Shown: positions 18,201 to 25,395 of the stretch, one piece after another
How positions within the stretch are numbered: position 1 is the first letter of the stretch
Layout: every line of letters starts with the position of its first letter
Source: Solwaraspora sp. WMMD791
GTDB taxonomy: Bacteria; Actinomycetota; Actinomycetes; Mycobacteriales; Micromonosporaceae
Direction of reading: 5' to 3'
Length of the DNA: 64,000 bases
Assembly (NCBI RefSeq): GCF_029581195.1
Contig: NZ_CP120737.1
Location: 6,053,001 to 6,117,000, forward strand
Made by a program: the position numbers and the translations under genes
Notes under the pieces: model-generated
What the model saw: only the letters and a program-made list of their open reading frames with translations
Databases searched by the model: none
Told to the model about the DNA's origin: nothing

Positions 18201-18717
18201 GGCCAGCCCGACGCCCCGCCCGTCGACGCCGGCTCCGGTGCCCAGCACGGGACCGCCGAGCAGCTCGCCGCCGACATCGGCGCCGCCGTCCACCAGCCCG
18301 CCGCCGTCCAGCCCACCGCCCTCGTCGCCGCCGCCGACCACGCCACCGCCACCACTTGAGATCGCCTGGGTCAATCAGCCGGGTGGGGAGATCGGGCAAG
18401 AGATCGACGGAGGCCCGTGCGGGGGGCCGAATTCGCCAGTGGCCGATGCCGCCGTGCGGGTGTTCGACGACTCACCGGGTGTCAGCGTCATGCTGTTCTG
18501 GTCGGGTTTTGCCGAGGGCAGCTCCCGGATGGGCCCCGACGGTGCGATCTACTACGGTGCGGTCGGCCCGGTGCCGTATTCCGGCAAACCGAATCAGGGT
18601 GGACTGCTCACGGTCCGTGCGGTGGCGACCGACTCGGCCGGTCGTAGCGGGACCCTGCAATCGACTGTCAGAGTCGCCGGCTGCTCGGCGACTGCGGCTT
18701 CGACGAACGTCAGCTGA
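15226..18717 (+). CDS. M50 site-2-like metalloprotease with PqqD-like, cNMP-like and FecR-like domains
   Basis: A 1163-residue multidomain membrane protein. Residues ~50-130 resemble a PqqD-type peptide-binding domain (LTPHEWQLAQLMDGTRTVARLVAEF, ending NRMLAEL). An M50 protease core follows, with zinc motif HELGH at 242-246 and the third ligand in NLNPFLALDGYYLLMDWLE (Asp340). Residues ~495-600 and, in degenerate form, ~605-715 look like cyclic-nucleotide-binding barrels. A transmembrane helix (~745-765) leads to an external FecR-like domain (~785-920), a Pro/Ser/Thr-rich linker, and a C-terminal Ig-like domain with four Cys. The GTG start has GGAGGAGC upstream. The next two genes are downstream on the same strand and may be partners or substrates. 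Domain assignments other than M50 are by pattern only. Confidence 0.82.
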   Translation: MTVVETRMSVWEALAGRAPGQPVAPADAGLWAAVVERLNPARARPVLRTGIEYVELVSVRGMPYVMLRSPDGGGGACYLRLTPHEWQLAQLMDGTRTVARLVAEFARIAGRLAPDQVTRVVADLAGNRMLAELPLDAFRPLDRVHRRPWPLRLGRTLLAVARGRRTVLADVDPLIGALYRGGGRFLFTRVAASVLAVVALVGFLAFCWTWWRGEQAVFLTNGSYAAGAAVLLGLNVVALACHELGHALATKHAGRRVPAAGFLIYFGIPSVFVDTTDVWMAGRRSRLITTAAGPAAGLVLAGVAGLVGVLFPAAAPWTFKLAFAWYLNALFNLNPFLALDGYYLLMDWLEIPNLRARGLAYVTGRLRRRGPRWAALDREGRLVALYGMLAVLWLVIAVNLFWRIWTDRVAGLVLGLWRSGWPARMLLAAVLAGLAAPLVYLAFGGLARLGRRVRRALAQRRQAADLPRRLDALRTSALRTLSPSALNRLAAQARWVHPRTGEQLVVAGAAQPAVFVVVDGAVEGRAPGDPAGTVRQRLGPGGLVGLAGALTGTPATLTWHTAGTTLLAVPSAAVATVVGPLPGPPPADRAAAESLLAETPALADLTLEDRLGLVSRARPVSLPPGAPVRLSGPYDAVVLESGVIALMDGTELRRGTMIGPVGAEPPDVVATTRTPARLWQLPAVAGLPLLLGAAPDEVAANGAAAVRGGAPASGAHPPADYPPLAAPPGPPPATVDDRIDRRFERRLWWLVLLLLLFALLITGGNLVPGPAWAEMPADRALLSAERGTVEVHTATGRVVTLRDGAAAYVAAGDRVEVEARSTGELVFRGGAASVLCAGSQAQIGTLVSSGTRPVAPSGELTLDRGRILADTASTSGAFRPLALTIDSGGTIVANRGEAWFAVNAGTVRTSTGEVRRDGVRQRATGEELGCGDGSPIAPPGGTPSAPVPGGSTTPEAPTVQSPSPDLSATSQPVPTPAPSPTVSQLPVPGLTPASPTPRPSTPAPVPSTGPPSSSPPTSAPPSTSPPPSSPPPSSPPPTTPPPPLEIAWVNQPGGEIGQEIDGGPCGGPNSPVADAAVRVFDDSPGVSVMLFWSGFAEGSSRMGPDGAIYYGAVGPVPYSGKPNQGGLLTVRAVATDSAGRSGTLQSTVRVAGCSATAASTNVS

Positions 18718-18730
18718 GTGGAGATAACAG

Positions 18731-18946
18731 GTGCTGTGTTGGTTCTGCCCGAAGCCGGCGCGGGGTGGCTGCCGGTTCTGTGGTCGTGGCGTGTGTGAGG
18801 ACCATGCCCGCTTCGGCCCGTACCTGCTGGAGGTGCACCGCTCCGAACGCCGGGGTCGGGCGGAGGGCCTGGTGGTGGAGGACGCGTTGCAGTGCGGCAC
18901 CTGCCGGCCCCGGCCGCAGCCCGTACCCATGCCGGAGCTGGACTGA
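18731..18946 (+). CDS. Small Cys-rich (zinc-ribbon-like) protein
   Basis: A 71-residue protein with three CxxC pairs (CWFC at 3-6, CRFC at 14-17, CGTC at 55-58) plus Cys22 and His25, enough ligands for two zinc ions. The start GTG at 18731 has GTGGAG upstream and follows the protease stop by 13 bases, so the two are probably co-transcribed. The function is unknown; a B-box-like or adaptor role is possible. Confidence 0.75.
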   Translation: MLCWFCPKPARGGCRFCGRGVCEDHARFGPYLLEVHRSERRGRAEGLVVEDALQCGTCRPRPQPVPMPELD

Positions 18947-19037
18947 CCACGGGCGCGCGCGGCGCCGGTAGCCGTGCGGTCGTCACCGATTGTCGGGTCG
19001 GACTACCCTGAGGTGACATCGACGAGGGGGCCTGGCG

Positions 19038-19883
19038 ATGAGTGACTTCGACACCGTGCTCGAACGGCTGCTCACCGATCCCGGATTCGCGTCCCGGCTC
19101 GCCGCCGACCCGGCCGGCGCGCTCGCCGGCTACCAGCTGACCGCCGACGAGCGGGAGCTGCTGGCGACCCAGGCCGGCGACGCCGCGCCCGGCGCGCCGG
19201 CGGCGGTGGAGACCCGGGCCAACCAGTCCAGCGCCTTCGGCCTGTTCAGCCCGCTCACCGGCATGCTGGACGGCTTCGGTGACATCGGGTCGGCGGTGAG
19301 CGGGCTCGGCGGGGCACAACCACCGGCGAGCGGGTTCGGCGGGGCGGGTCCGGCGGTCAGCGGTCTCGGCCCGGCACCGGCGGTGCCCTCCGCCGGGTTC
19401 GGCGCGGCCCCGGTGGAGCCTGCCGGGTTCGGCGCGGCCCCGGTGGAGCCCGCCGGGTTCGGGCCGGCACCGGTCGAGCCGGTCGAGCCGGTGGTCCCCG
19501 AGGGCTACCGGACCTGGGTCGACGTCGACGGTGACGGCGAGTGGGACCAGCATCTGGTGCGGGGCCGGGCCGACGGCGGGGTTGACATCCTCGTCGACCA
19601 CGACGGCGACGGCCGGGTCGACTTCGTCGGCCGCGACGACGACGCCGACGGCCTGGTGGAGTCGGCGGCGTACGACGTCGACGGTGACGGCTACTTCGAG
19701 AAGGTCTCCTACGACGACGACGGTGACGGCTGGCTCGACCGTAGCGTCACCCAGCAGCCACCCTCGGCGCAGCCGGCACCGTCGACACCGACCCCGCCCG
19801 CCGCTGCCGCGACGCCGGCCACCCCGCCGGTCGGCGGCGGGCTGCTCGGCGACAACCTGCGGTTGCCGGAGGAGCTGCGCTGA
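19038..19883 (+). CDS. Leader-like N-terminus plus calcium-loop repeat protein
   Basis: A 281-residue protein of unknown function with a mosaic layout. The first ~45 residues (MSDFDTVLERLLTDPGFASR, then LAADPAGALAGYQLTADERELL) resemble the helical leader of Nif11/NHLP-like RiPP precursors, often misnamed LigA in actinomycetes. Next is a Gly/Ala/Pro-rich stretch with a 10-residue repeat AGFGAAPVEP. Residues ~160-240 hold five acidic loops of the DxDxDG type (DVDGDGEWD, DHDGDGRVD, DDDADGLVE, DVDGDGYFE, DDDGDGWLD), as in dockerin/thrombospondin-like calcium loops. It lies between the PqqD-like/M50 protease and an ABC ATPase. No signal peptide is present, so export would need a dedicated route. 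Confidence 0.75.
   Translation: MSDFDTVLERLLTDPGFASRLAADPAGALAGYQLTADERELLATQAGDAAPGAPAAVETRANQSSAFGLFSPLTGMLDGFGDIGSAVSGLGGAQPPASGFGGAGPAVSGLGPAPAVPSAGFGAAPVEPAGFGAAPVEPAGFGPAPVEPVEPVVPEGYRTWVDVDGDGEWDQHLVRGRADGGVDILVDHDGDGRVDFVGRDDDADGLVESAAYDVDGDGYFEKVSYDDDGDGWLDRSVTQQPPSAQPAPSTPTPPAAAATPATPPVGGGLLGDNLRLPEELR
19392..19481 (+). repeat. 30-bp in-frame tandem repeat (AGFGAAPVEP)
   Basis: Three consecutive 30-bp units starting at 19392, 19422 and 19452 encode AGFGAAPVEP or AGFGPAPVEP. The first two differ at a single base near the end of the unit; the third is more diverged. Confidence 0.85.
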
Positions 19884-19975
19884 CGTACCGTTCGCCGGTG
19901 CTGCCCGTCCGTCTGCCGACAGGGACTGGCGCCGATGCCTGACTGCCCCGACGATAGGGGCTGGAGGTGATCGCC

Positions 19976-21292
19976 GTGGTCGCCATCGCCGCCGATCGGT
20001 TGACGAAGGTCTTCGATGACGGGACCGTGGCCGTCGACGGGGTCAGCTTCGCGATCGAGCCGGGCCAGTTCATGGTGCTGCTCGGCCCGACCGGCTGCGG
20101 CAAGTCGACGATCCTGCGGCTGGTGGCCGGGCTGGAGACGCCGACCTCCGGGCACGTGCTGATCGACGGCGAGATCGCCGACAGCTGGACGGCGCAGCGT
20201 CGACAGGTCGCGATGGTCTTCCAGGACTACGCGCTGTACCCGCACCTGACCGTCGCGCAGAACATCGCCTTTCCGCTGCGGATGGGGCACGGGCCGGTCA
20301 GTGAGCAGCGGATCCGCGCGGTCGCCGCCGAGCTGGGCATCGCCGAGCAGCTGCACCGCCTGCCCAGCGTGCTGTCCGGCGGGCAGCGGCAGCGGGTCGC
20401 GATGGCGCGGGCGATCGTCCGGGAGCCGAAGGCGTTCCTGCTCGACGAGCCGTTGTCCAACCTGGATGTCGGGCTGCGGGCGCAGCTACGGGCGGACGTG
20501 ACCGGGCTGGCCCGTCGGCACGGGGTCACCACCGTCTACGTGACGCACGACCAGACCGAGGCGTTGAGCATGGCCGACCAGTTGGCGGTGCTGCGCCGAG
20601 GCCGGCTGCAGCAGGTCGGGCCGCCGGCTCAGGTGTACGGCGATCCGGCGAACCTGTTCGTCGCCGCGTTCCTCGGCACACCGCGGACCAGTCTGCTGCA
20701 GGGCGCGGTGTACGCCGAGCCGGACCGGATCGTCGTCGATCTCGGCGCGCAGACCTTGGACCTGCCGGTGGACGACCCCCGGGTGGCGGGGCTCGCGGCG
20801 CACCACACCGAACGGGTGGTGCTGGCGTTGCGGGCCGACGCGGTGCGGCTGGTCGCGGCGGGGGACACCGCGACCCTGCGCGGTACGGTCCGGGCGGTCG
20901 AGAACCTGGGCCACGAGGCTCTGGTACGGGTGACGACCGGTGGGCTGCCCGGCACCCCGGCGCAGTCGCAACTGGATCTGCCCGACCCGGACGTACGCCT
21001 GGCTGAGCTACTGGCCGAGGACCCGCCGCCCCGGCACCTGCGCCAGGCGATCGGCCGGATCATTCCGCAGCCGCGCCGTCGCCAGCCGCCGGCGACGGCC
21101 CGGACCGAGTACGGCTTCTACCCGGTCTACGAGCCGGACCCGGCCGGGCCGGACACCGACGACGACAGTGATCTGGTGGTCCGGGTGCCGATGCCGACAT
21201 CGGCCCGGCCCGGCGACTCCGTGACGGTCGAGGTCGACCTGGACCGGCTGCTGCTGTTCGACCACTCCGGTGACCGGATCCGGCTGAGCTGA
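19976..21292 (+). CDS. MalK/MsiK-like ABC transporter ATP-binding protein (orphan)
   Basis: A 438-residue ATPase of the sugar-importer type. Walker A is GPTGCGKST (about residues 37-45), followed by the Q-loop [12 protein letters not shown], signature [14 protein letters not shown], Walker [12 protein letters not shown] and H-loop VTHDQTEA. The C-terminal regulatory (TOBE/MOP) region is longer than usual, with an inserted Pro/Arg-rich and acidic stretch (~345-400). The GTG at 19976 is selected because a perfect GGAGGTGA ribosome site lies 8 bases before it; a GTG at 19967 is inside that site. No permease or binding-protein gene is nearby, so it may energise several distant importers, as MsiK does in streptomycetes. 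Confidence 0.88.
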   Translation: MVAIAADRLTKVFDDGTVAVDGVSFAIEPGQFMVLLGPTGCGKSTILRLVAGLETPTSGHVLIDGEIADSWTAQRRQVAMVFQDYALYPHLTVAQNIAFPLRMGHGPVSEQRIRAVAAELGIAEQLHRLPSVLSGGQRQRVAMARAIVREPKAFLLDEPLSNLDVGLRAQLRADVTGLARRHGVTTVYVTHDQTEALSMADQLAVLRRGRLQQVGPPAQVYGDPANLFVAAFLGTPRTSLLQGAVYAEPDRIVVDLGAQTLDLPVDDPRVAGLAAHHTERVVLALRADAVRLVAAGDTATLRGTVRAVENLGHEALVRVTTGGLPGTPAQSQLDLPDPDVRLAELLAEDPPPRHLRQAIGRIIPQPRRRQPPATARTEYGFYPVYEPDPAGPDTDDDSDLVVRVPMPTSARPGDSVTVEVDLDRLLLFDHSGDRIRLS

Positions 21293-21375
21293 CCGACCAG
21301 CGCCAGAACAACGCCCCCCGCACCCGGCTCGGTCTCACCCCGCTCGGTCCCGGGACCAGTATCGCGGTAGAGCGT

Positions 21376-21411
21376 TATTCCTGTGAGGAATAATCATTCC
21401 CTACAGGAATA
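21376..21411. repeat. 36-bp double-hairpin repeat, copy 1
   Basis: TATTCC...GGAATA element made of two 15-bp hairpins of the form ATTCC-N5-GGAAT, with the whole unit nearly palindromic. It lies between convergent genes (MalK-like ATPase and Ser/Thr kinase). A weaker outer pair GCGGTA (21364-21369) and TACCGC (21410-21415) extends the symmetry. Three relatives occur at 31157, 46794 and 55203. Confidence 0.9.
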
Positions 21412-21452
21412 CCGCCTGAACCGACGTCCCGGTGGGGGGCCGTCACGTTCGG

Positions 21453-22982
21453 TCAGGTCGCGCTGCCGGCGAGTTGGTCGAGGGCGGCGTCGAGGCGGTC
21501 GGCGAAGCCGAAGGTGATGGCGCCCTCGGTGGCGCGGATGGCGACCTTCGACCGCAGGAATTCGACCTCGCGCCCGACGTCGGCCGTACCGTTGGCCAGG
21601 GAGACCCGCAGATTACGGACCAGGTTCTGCAGGTCCAGCCCGGCGTCGCGGCGGATCGCACCGTCGGCCAGGCCTTCGTCGATGAGCTGGCTCAGCTGGC
21701 TGATCGCCTCGTCGATCGTCGGCACCGGTGGCGGGGTCGTCGGTGCGGCGCTGCTGGTCGCAGTGGTGGGGGCGTCAGTGGCCGGGGCCGCCGGCGCCGT
21801 GGTGGCGGCGGCGGTGGCATCTGGGCTGGCCGGTGGGACCGGTGACCCGGTCGGCGGATGGCCAACGGCAGCCGGTGGGACGCCATCGCCCGCGCCGGTG
21901 CCTCCCTGCGGTACCAGATCGAGCGCCAGGAGCAGGACGGCGGTCGTGGCGAGGGCCGCGCCGACGCCGACGGCGATACCGACGACGGCGGCGCGGCGGC
22001 CGCCCTGGCGGTCCGGCGTGGTGGCTGCGGCGTCCCGGTCGTCGTCGTCGTCGGCAGTGGCGGTGTCGGTGGGCGCGGGTGCGGCCACCGTCGGGGCCTC
22101 GGCCACCGTAGGCAGGGTCATCGTCGGGGCCAGCATCGTGGCCGCCTGCGGGTCGGCCGGTAGCAGTTGGTCGCGCAGCGCCGCGCCGACCTGGTGGGCG
22201 GTGGGTCGGCGCAGCGGGTCGCGGGACAGACAGCGTAGACAGATGTCGACCACCGGTGCCGGCAGCCCGGTCACGGTCAGCGGCGGGATCTCCCCAGCCA
22301 GCGCCTGGTTGAGGTCCTCCCAGGTGTCGGCGGGGTAGGGCACCCGTCCGCTGAGCGTCTCGTAGAGCAGGACGCCGAGGGAGTAGACGTCGGTGGCGGG
22401 CTGGGCGGGCCGTCCGTCCAGCCGTTCCGGTGCCACGTACGCGGGGGTGCCGAAGGTCTCGCCCTCCTCGTCCTCGTCGGGGGCGCCGACCTGGGTGGCG
22501 ATGCCGAAGTCGAGCACCTTGGCGCCGATCGCGGTCATCATGATGTTCGCCGGGGTGACGTCGCGGTGCACGATGCCGAGCCGGTGCGCGGCGGCGAGGG
22601 CCTCGGCGACCTGGGCGCAGATCTCCACCGCGGCCGGCCAGGGCAGCGGGCCGGCGGTCAGCCGGGCGTCCAGTTCCTCCCCGGAGAGCAGTTCCATCAC
22701 GACGAACGCGGTGACGGTGCCGTCCGGCGCGACCGCCTCGCCGTAGTCGTGCACGGAGGTGACGTGCGGGTGGATCAGCTGGGCGGCCGAGCGTGCCTCC
22801 TCGCGGACCAGGCTGCGGAACCGGGCGTCGGCCGCGAGCGACGCGGCCAGCACCTTGATCGCGACGACCCGGTCGAGCACTTCGTCGCGGGCACGCCAGA
22901 TGACGGACATACCGCCGGCACCGATCCGGTCGATGAGGCGGTACCTGCGGGCAAGCAGTTCGCCCGCGTGCAGCGATGCCAT
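21453..22982 (-). CDS. Transmembrane Ser/Thr protein kinase (PknB-type)
   Basis: A 509-residue kinase. The Hanks-type domain (residues ~14-275) has the glycine loop RIGAGGMSVIW, ATP lysine Lys43 in VVAIKVL, the catalytic loop HRDVTPAN (139-146), DFG at 158-160 and the APE-like motif YVAPERLDG. In the catalytic loop the usual Lys (HRDxK) is Thr, which is atypical and may alter rate or substrate choice. A Ser/Thr/Asp-rich linker, one transmembrane helix (AAVVGIAVGVGAALATTAVLLLAL) and an external Pro/Ala/Thr-rich stalk follow, ending in a helical domain of ~80 residues without PASTA repeats. The ATG at 22982 is chosen by the position of the kinase fold. Confidence 0.9.
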   Translation of the reverse strand: MASLHAGELLARRYRLIDRIGAGGMSVIWRARDEVLDRVVAIKVLAASLAADARFRSLVREEARSAAQLIHPHVTSVHDYGEAVAPDGTVTAFVVMELLSGEELDARLTAGPLPWPAAVEICAQVAEALAAAHRLGIVHRDVTPANIMMTAIGAKVLDFGIATQVGAPDEDEEGETFGTPAYVAPERLDGRPAQPATDVYSLGVLLYETLSGRVPYPADTWEDLNQALAGEIPPLTVTGLPAPVVDICLRCLSRDPLRRPTAHQVGAALRDQLLPADPQAATMLAPTMTLPTVAEAPTVAAPAPTDTATADDDDDRDAAATTPDRQGGRRAAVVGIAVGVGAALATTAVLLLALDLVPQGGTGAGDGVPPAAVGHPPTGSPVPPASPDATAAATTAPAAPATDAPTTATSSAAPTTPPPVPTIDEAISQLSQLIDEGLADGAIRRDAGLDLQNLVRNLRVSLANGTADVGREVEFLRSKVAIRATEGAITFGFADRLDAALDQLAGSAT

Positions 22983-23128
22983 CGTTGTCGCACCTGCCTG
23001 ATGGGGTGGAGGTCGTATCAGGCTGCGTGAATCGGAACGTCCTGTCAACGGCACGTTAAACAGGTGAACATTTGTCAGTATTTCCGGTCAGACGGTGATG
23101 ATCTTCCCGGCGTCGTGGCCGTGCCAGG

Positions 23129-23974
23129 ATGGATGCCATGGTCAACGGCCCGGTCGCGTTCGTGCTCGGCGGCGGCGGCGTCCTCGGCGCCGTCGAGGTC
23201 GGCATGCTGCGTGCGTTGTTCCGGTCCGGGATCGCCCCCGATCTCGTCGTCGGCACCTCGATCGGCGCGGTCAACGGGGTGCTGGTCGCCGCCGACCCCA
23301 CCGAGGCGGTGACCCTGCGGCTGGTCCGGCTCTGGGCCTCGCCGGAGGCCAGCGAGGTGTACGGCGATTCGATGGCCCGCCAACTGCGCCGGTTCGCCGC
23401 CCGTACCCATCTGCACTCGCCCCGGCCGCTGCGCCGACTGCTGGAACGCGAACTCGGCGACACCAGCACCTTCGCCGACCTGCGGGTGCCGTTCCACTGC
23501 TGCGCCGCCAGCATCGAACGCGCCGCCGAGCACTGGTTCGACACCGGTCCACTGGTGCCGGCGGTGCTCGCCTCGGCCGCCGTACCGGGGCTGCTGCCGC
23601 CGATCGAGATCGACGGTGAGCACTTCATCGACGGCGGCATCGTCAACTCGATCCCGATCGGTAAGGCCGTCGAGGCGGGGGCGCGGCGGATCTTCGTCCT
23701 GCAGGTGGGTCGGATCGAGCGGCCACTCAGCCCGCCGCGCCGCCCCTGGGAGATCGCCCAGGTGGCGTTCGAGATCGCTCGCCGGCACCGGTTCGCCAGG
23801 GAGTTGGCGTCGCTCGGTCAGGATGTGGAGGTGCACGTGCTGCCGACCGGTGGGGGAGAACCACGCGATGACACGCCCTGGGCGTACCGGGACATGGCCG
23901 CCGTCGGCCGCCGGATCAGCCGCGCCTACACGGCGTCGCGGCGTTACCTCAAGACGAACGTGACCGGCCGCTGA
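23129..23974 (+). CDS. Patatin-like phospholipase (RssA type)
   Basis: A 281-residue serine hydrolase predicted to cleave acyl chains from lipids. The oxyanion motif GGGGVLG (14-20), nucleophile elbow GTSIG (Ser44) and catalytic Asp in FIDGGIVNSIP are all present, so the Ser-Asp dyad is complete. The start is either the ATG at 23129 or the ATG at 23138; the latter has AGGA at better spacing. The stop overlaps the next acyltransferase gene as TGATG, suggesting a coupled lipid-remodelling pair. It is divergent from the Ser/Thr kinase gene, with about 150 bases between starts. Confidence 0.9.
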   Translation: MDAMVNGPVAFVLGGGGVLGAVEVGMLRALFRSGIAPDLVVGTSIGAVNGVLVAADPTEAVTLRLVRLWASPEASEVYGDSMARQLRRFAARTHLHSPRPLRRLLERELGDTSTFADLRVPFHCCAASIERAAEHWFDTGPLVPAVLASAAVPGLLPPIEIDGEHFIDGGIVNSIPIGKAVEAGARRIFVLQVGRIERPLSPPRRPWEIAQVAFEIARRHRFARELASLGQDVEVHVLPTGGGEPRDDTPWAYRDMAAVGRRISRAYTASRRYLKTNVTGR

Positions 23975-24996
23975 TGCCGCTGCCACCCCGATGGGTACGC
24001 CGGGTGCTGCTCGGCCCGGCCGTACTGCTGCTCACCGTCGTCGTGCTGACCACCCTGCCGGTCTGGGTCTTCCTCGCCGCCGCCGCGTCGCTGCTGGTGC
24101 CGGGCCGGCTGCGGGTGCTGCGGCTGTTCTGGGTCTTCGTCGTCTACCTGGTCTGGGACGCGGCGGCGCTGATCGCCCTGTTCGGACTCTGGCTCGCCGC
24201 GGGCTGCGGCTGGAAGATCCGCAGCCCGACGTTCCAACGTGCCCACTACGTGCTGACCGGATGGTTCCTGTCGTTCTTCTTCTGGCACGCCCGCTGGGCG
24301 CTGCGGCTGAGCATCGACGTGGTCGGCACCGACCCGGACACCGCACTGCCCGGCCGGCCCGAACTGGTGGTGTGCCGGCACGCCGGGCCGGGCGACTCGT
24401 TCATCCTGATTCACGGCCTGGTCAACTGGTTCGACCGGGAGCCACGGATCGTGCTCAAGGAGACCCTGCAGTGGGATCCGGCGATCGACGTGCTGCTGAA
24501 CCGGCTGCCCAACCGGTTCATCGCCCCCGGAGACCCGCGTGGCGAGCCGGTCGAGACCCAGATCGCGCACCTGGCGACCGGGCTGGACGCCAACGACGCC
24601 TTCGTCATCTTCCCCGAGGGCGGCAACTTCACCCCGGGCCGGCGCAGCCGGGCCATCGACCGGCTGCACGCACTCGGCCTGCACGGCATGGCGGCCCGGG
24701 CCGAGAAGATGCGGCACGTGCTCGCGCCCCGACCCGGTGGACTACTGGCGGCGCTGGACGCGGCACCGGACGCGGGCGTCATCTTCGTCGCACACACCGG
24801 ACTGGACAGGATGCTGACGGTCGCCGATGTGTGGCGGGAACTGCCGATGGACAAGCGCATCGTGATGCGCTTCTGGTCGGTGCCGCCGGAGGAGATTCCG
24901 ACGGGACGGGACGAACGCATCGAATGGCTCTACGACTGGTGGGCGCGGATCGATTTGTGGATCGAGAAGAACCATTCCGACGCCCGGAGGGCGTAG
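23974..24996 (+). CDS. Acyltransferase (PlsC/LPLAT-like) membrane protein
   Basis: A 340-residue protein with two to three N-terminal transmembrane segments and an LPLAT-type domain. The catalytic HxxxxD appears as HAGPGDSF, the substrate motif as FPEGGNFTPGRR, and RIVLKETLQWDP lies between them, which matches actinobacterial 1-acylglycerol-3-phosphate acyltransferases of the larger kind. It is coupled to the patatin-like gene in front by a one-base overlap; acyl removal and re-addition by the two would fit membrane lipid remodelling (inference). Confidence 0.85.
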   Translation: MPLPPRWVRRVLLGPAVLLLTVVVLTTLPVWVFLAAAASLLVPGRLRVLRLFWVFVVYLVWDAAALIALFGLWLAAGCGWKIRSPTFQRAHYVLTGWFLSFFFWHARWALRLSIDVVGTDPDTALPGRPELVVCRHAGPGDSFILIHGLVNWFDREPRIVLKETLQWDPAIDVLLNRLPNRFIAPGDPRGEPVETQIAHLATGLDANDAFVIFPEGGNFTPGRRSRAIDRLHALGLHGMAARAEKMRHVLAPRPGGLLAALDAAPDAGVIFVAHTGLDRMLTVADVWRELPMDKRIVMRFWSVPPEEIPTGRDERIEWLYDWWARIDLWIEKNHSDARRA

Positions 24997-25005
24997 GGTC
25001 GCCCC

Positions 25006-25326
25006 GTGGATCAGATCTCCGTTGTGACGACGGTGGTGGATGCCCGTTCGGTCGCCGAGGTGCTCGCCGCATCGGCGGTCGCCGGTCGGTTCGCCGCCTG
25101 CGCCCAGATCGGTGGACCGCTGGCCAGCACCTACTGGTGGCAGGGGCGGGTCGAAACCACCAAGGAGTGGTCGGTGCAGTTCAAGACCGCCACCGACCGT
25201 AGCGATCCGTTGGTCGCCTATCTCCGCACCGCACACCCCTACGACATTCCCGAAATCCTGGTCGCCGTCATCGACGCCGGTAACCCCGACTACGCACGGT
25301 GGGTATTCGAACACACTCGTCCCTGA
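25006..25326 (+). CDS. cutA: Divalent-cation tolerance protein CutA
   Basis: A 106-residue CutA1-family protein, a small trimeric, ferredoxin-like fold linked to metal tolerance. It has the family stretches AACAQIGGPLASTYWWQG (family form ACVNI..I.S.Y.W.G), EWSVQFKTATDR and AHPYDIPEILVAVIDAGNPDYARWV in outline. The length is normal for the family. The GTG start at 25006 follows the previous stop by nine bases, so it is likely the last gene of the patatin operon. The exact cellular role of CutA remains debated. Confidence 0.92.
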   Translation: MDQISVVTTVVDARSVAEVLAASAVAGRFAACAQIGGPLASTYWWQGRVETTKEWSVQFKTATDRSDPLVAYLRTAHPYDIPEILVAVIDAGNPDYARWVFEHTRP

Positions 25327-25395
25327 GTCGTCCACCAGCCGGACTGAGTATCCGCACTCTGTCCTGCGTGTCTGCGCATCACCGACGATGCCGTC

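Noticed and set aside
19038-19170. LigA-type ring-opening dioxygenase
   Set aside because: The similarity is limited to the short helical N-terminus that is widely misannotated by that name; no dioxygenase residues are present.
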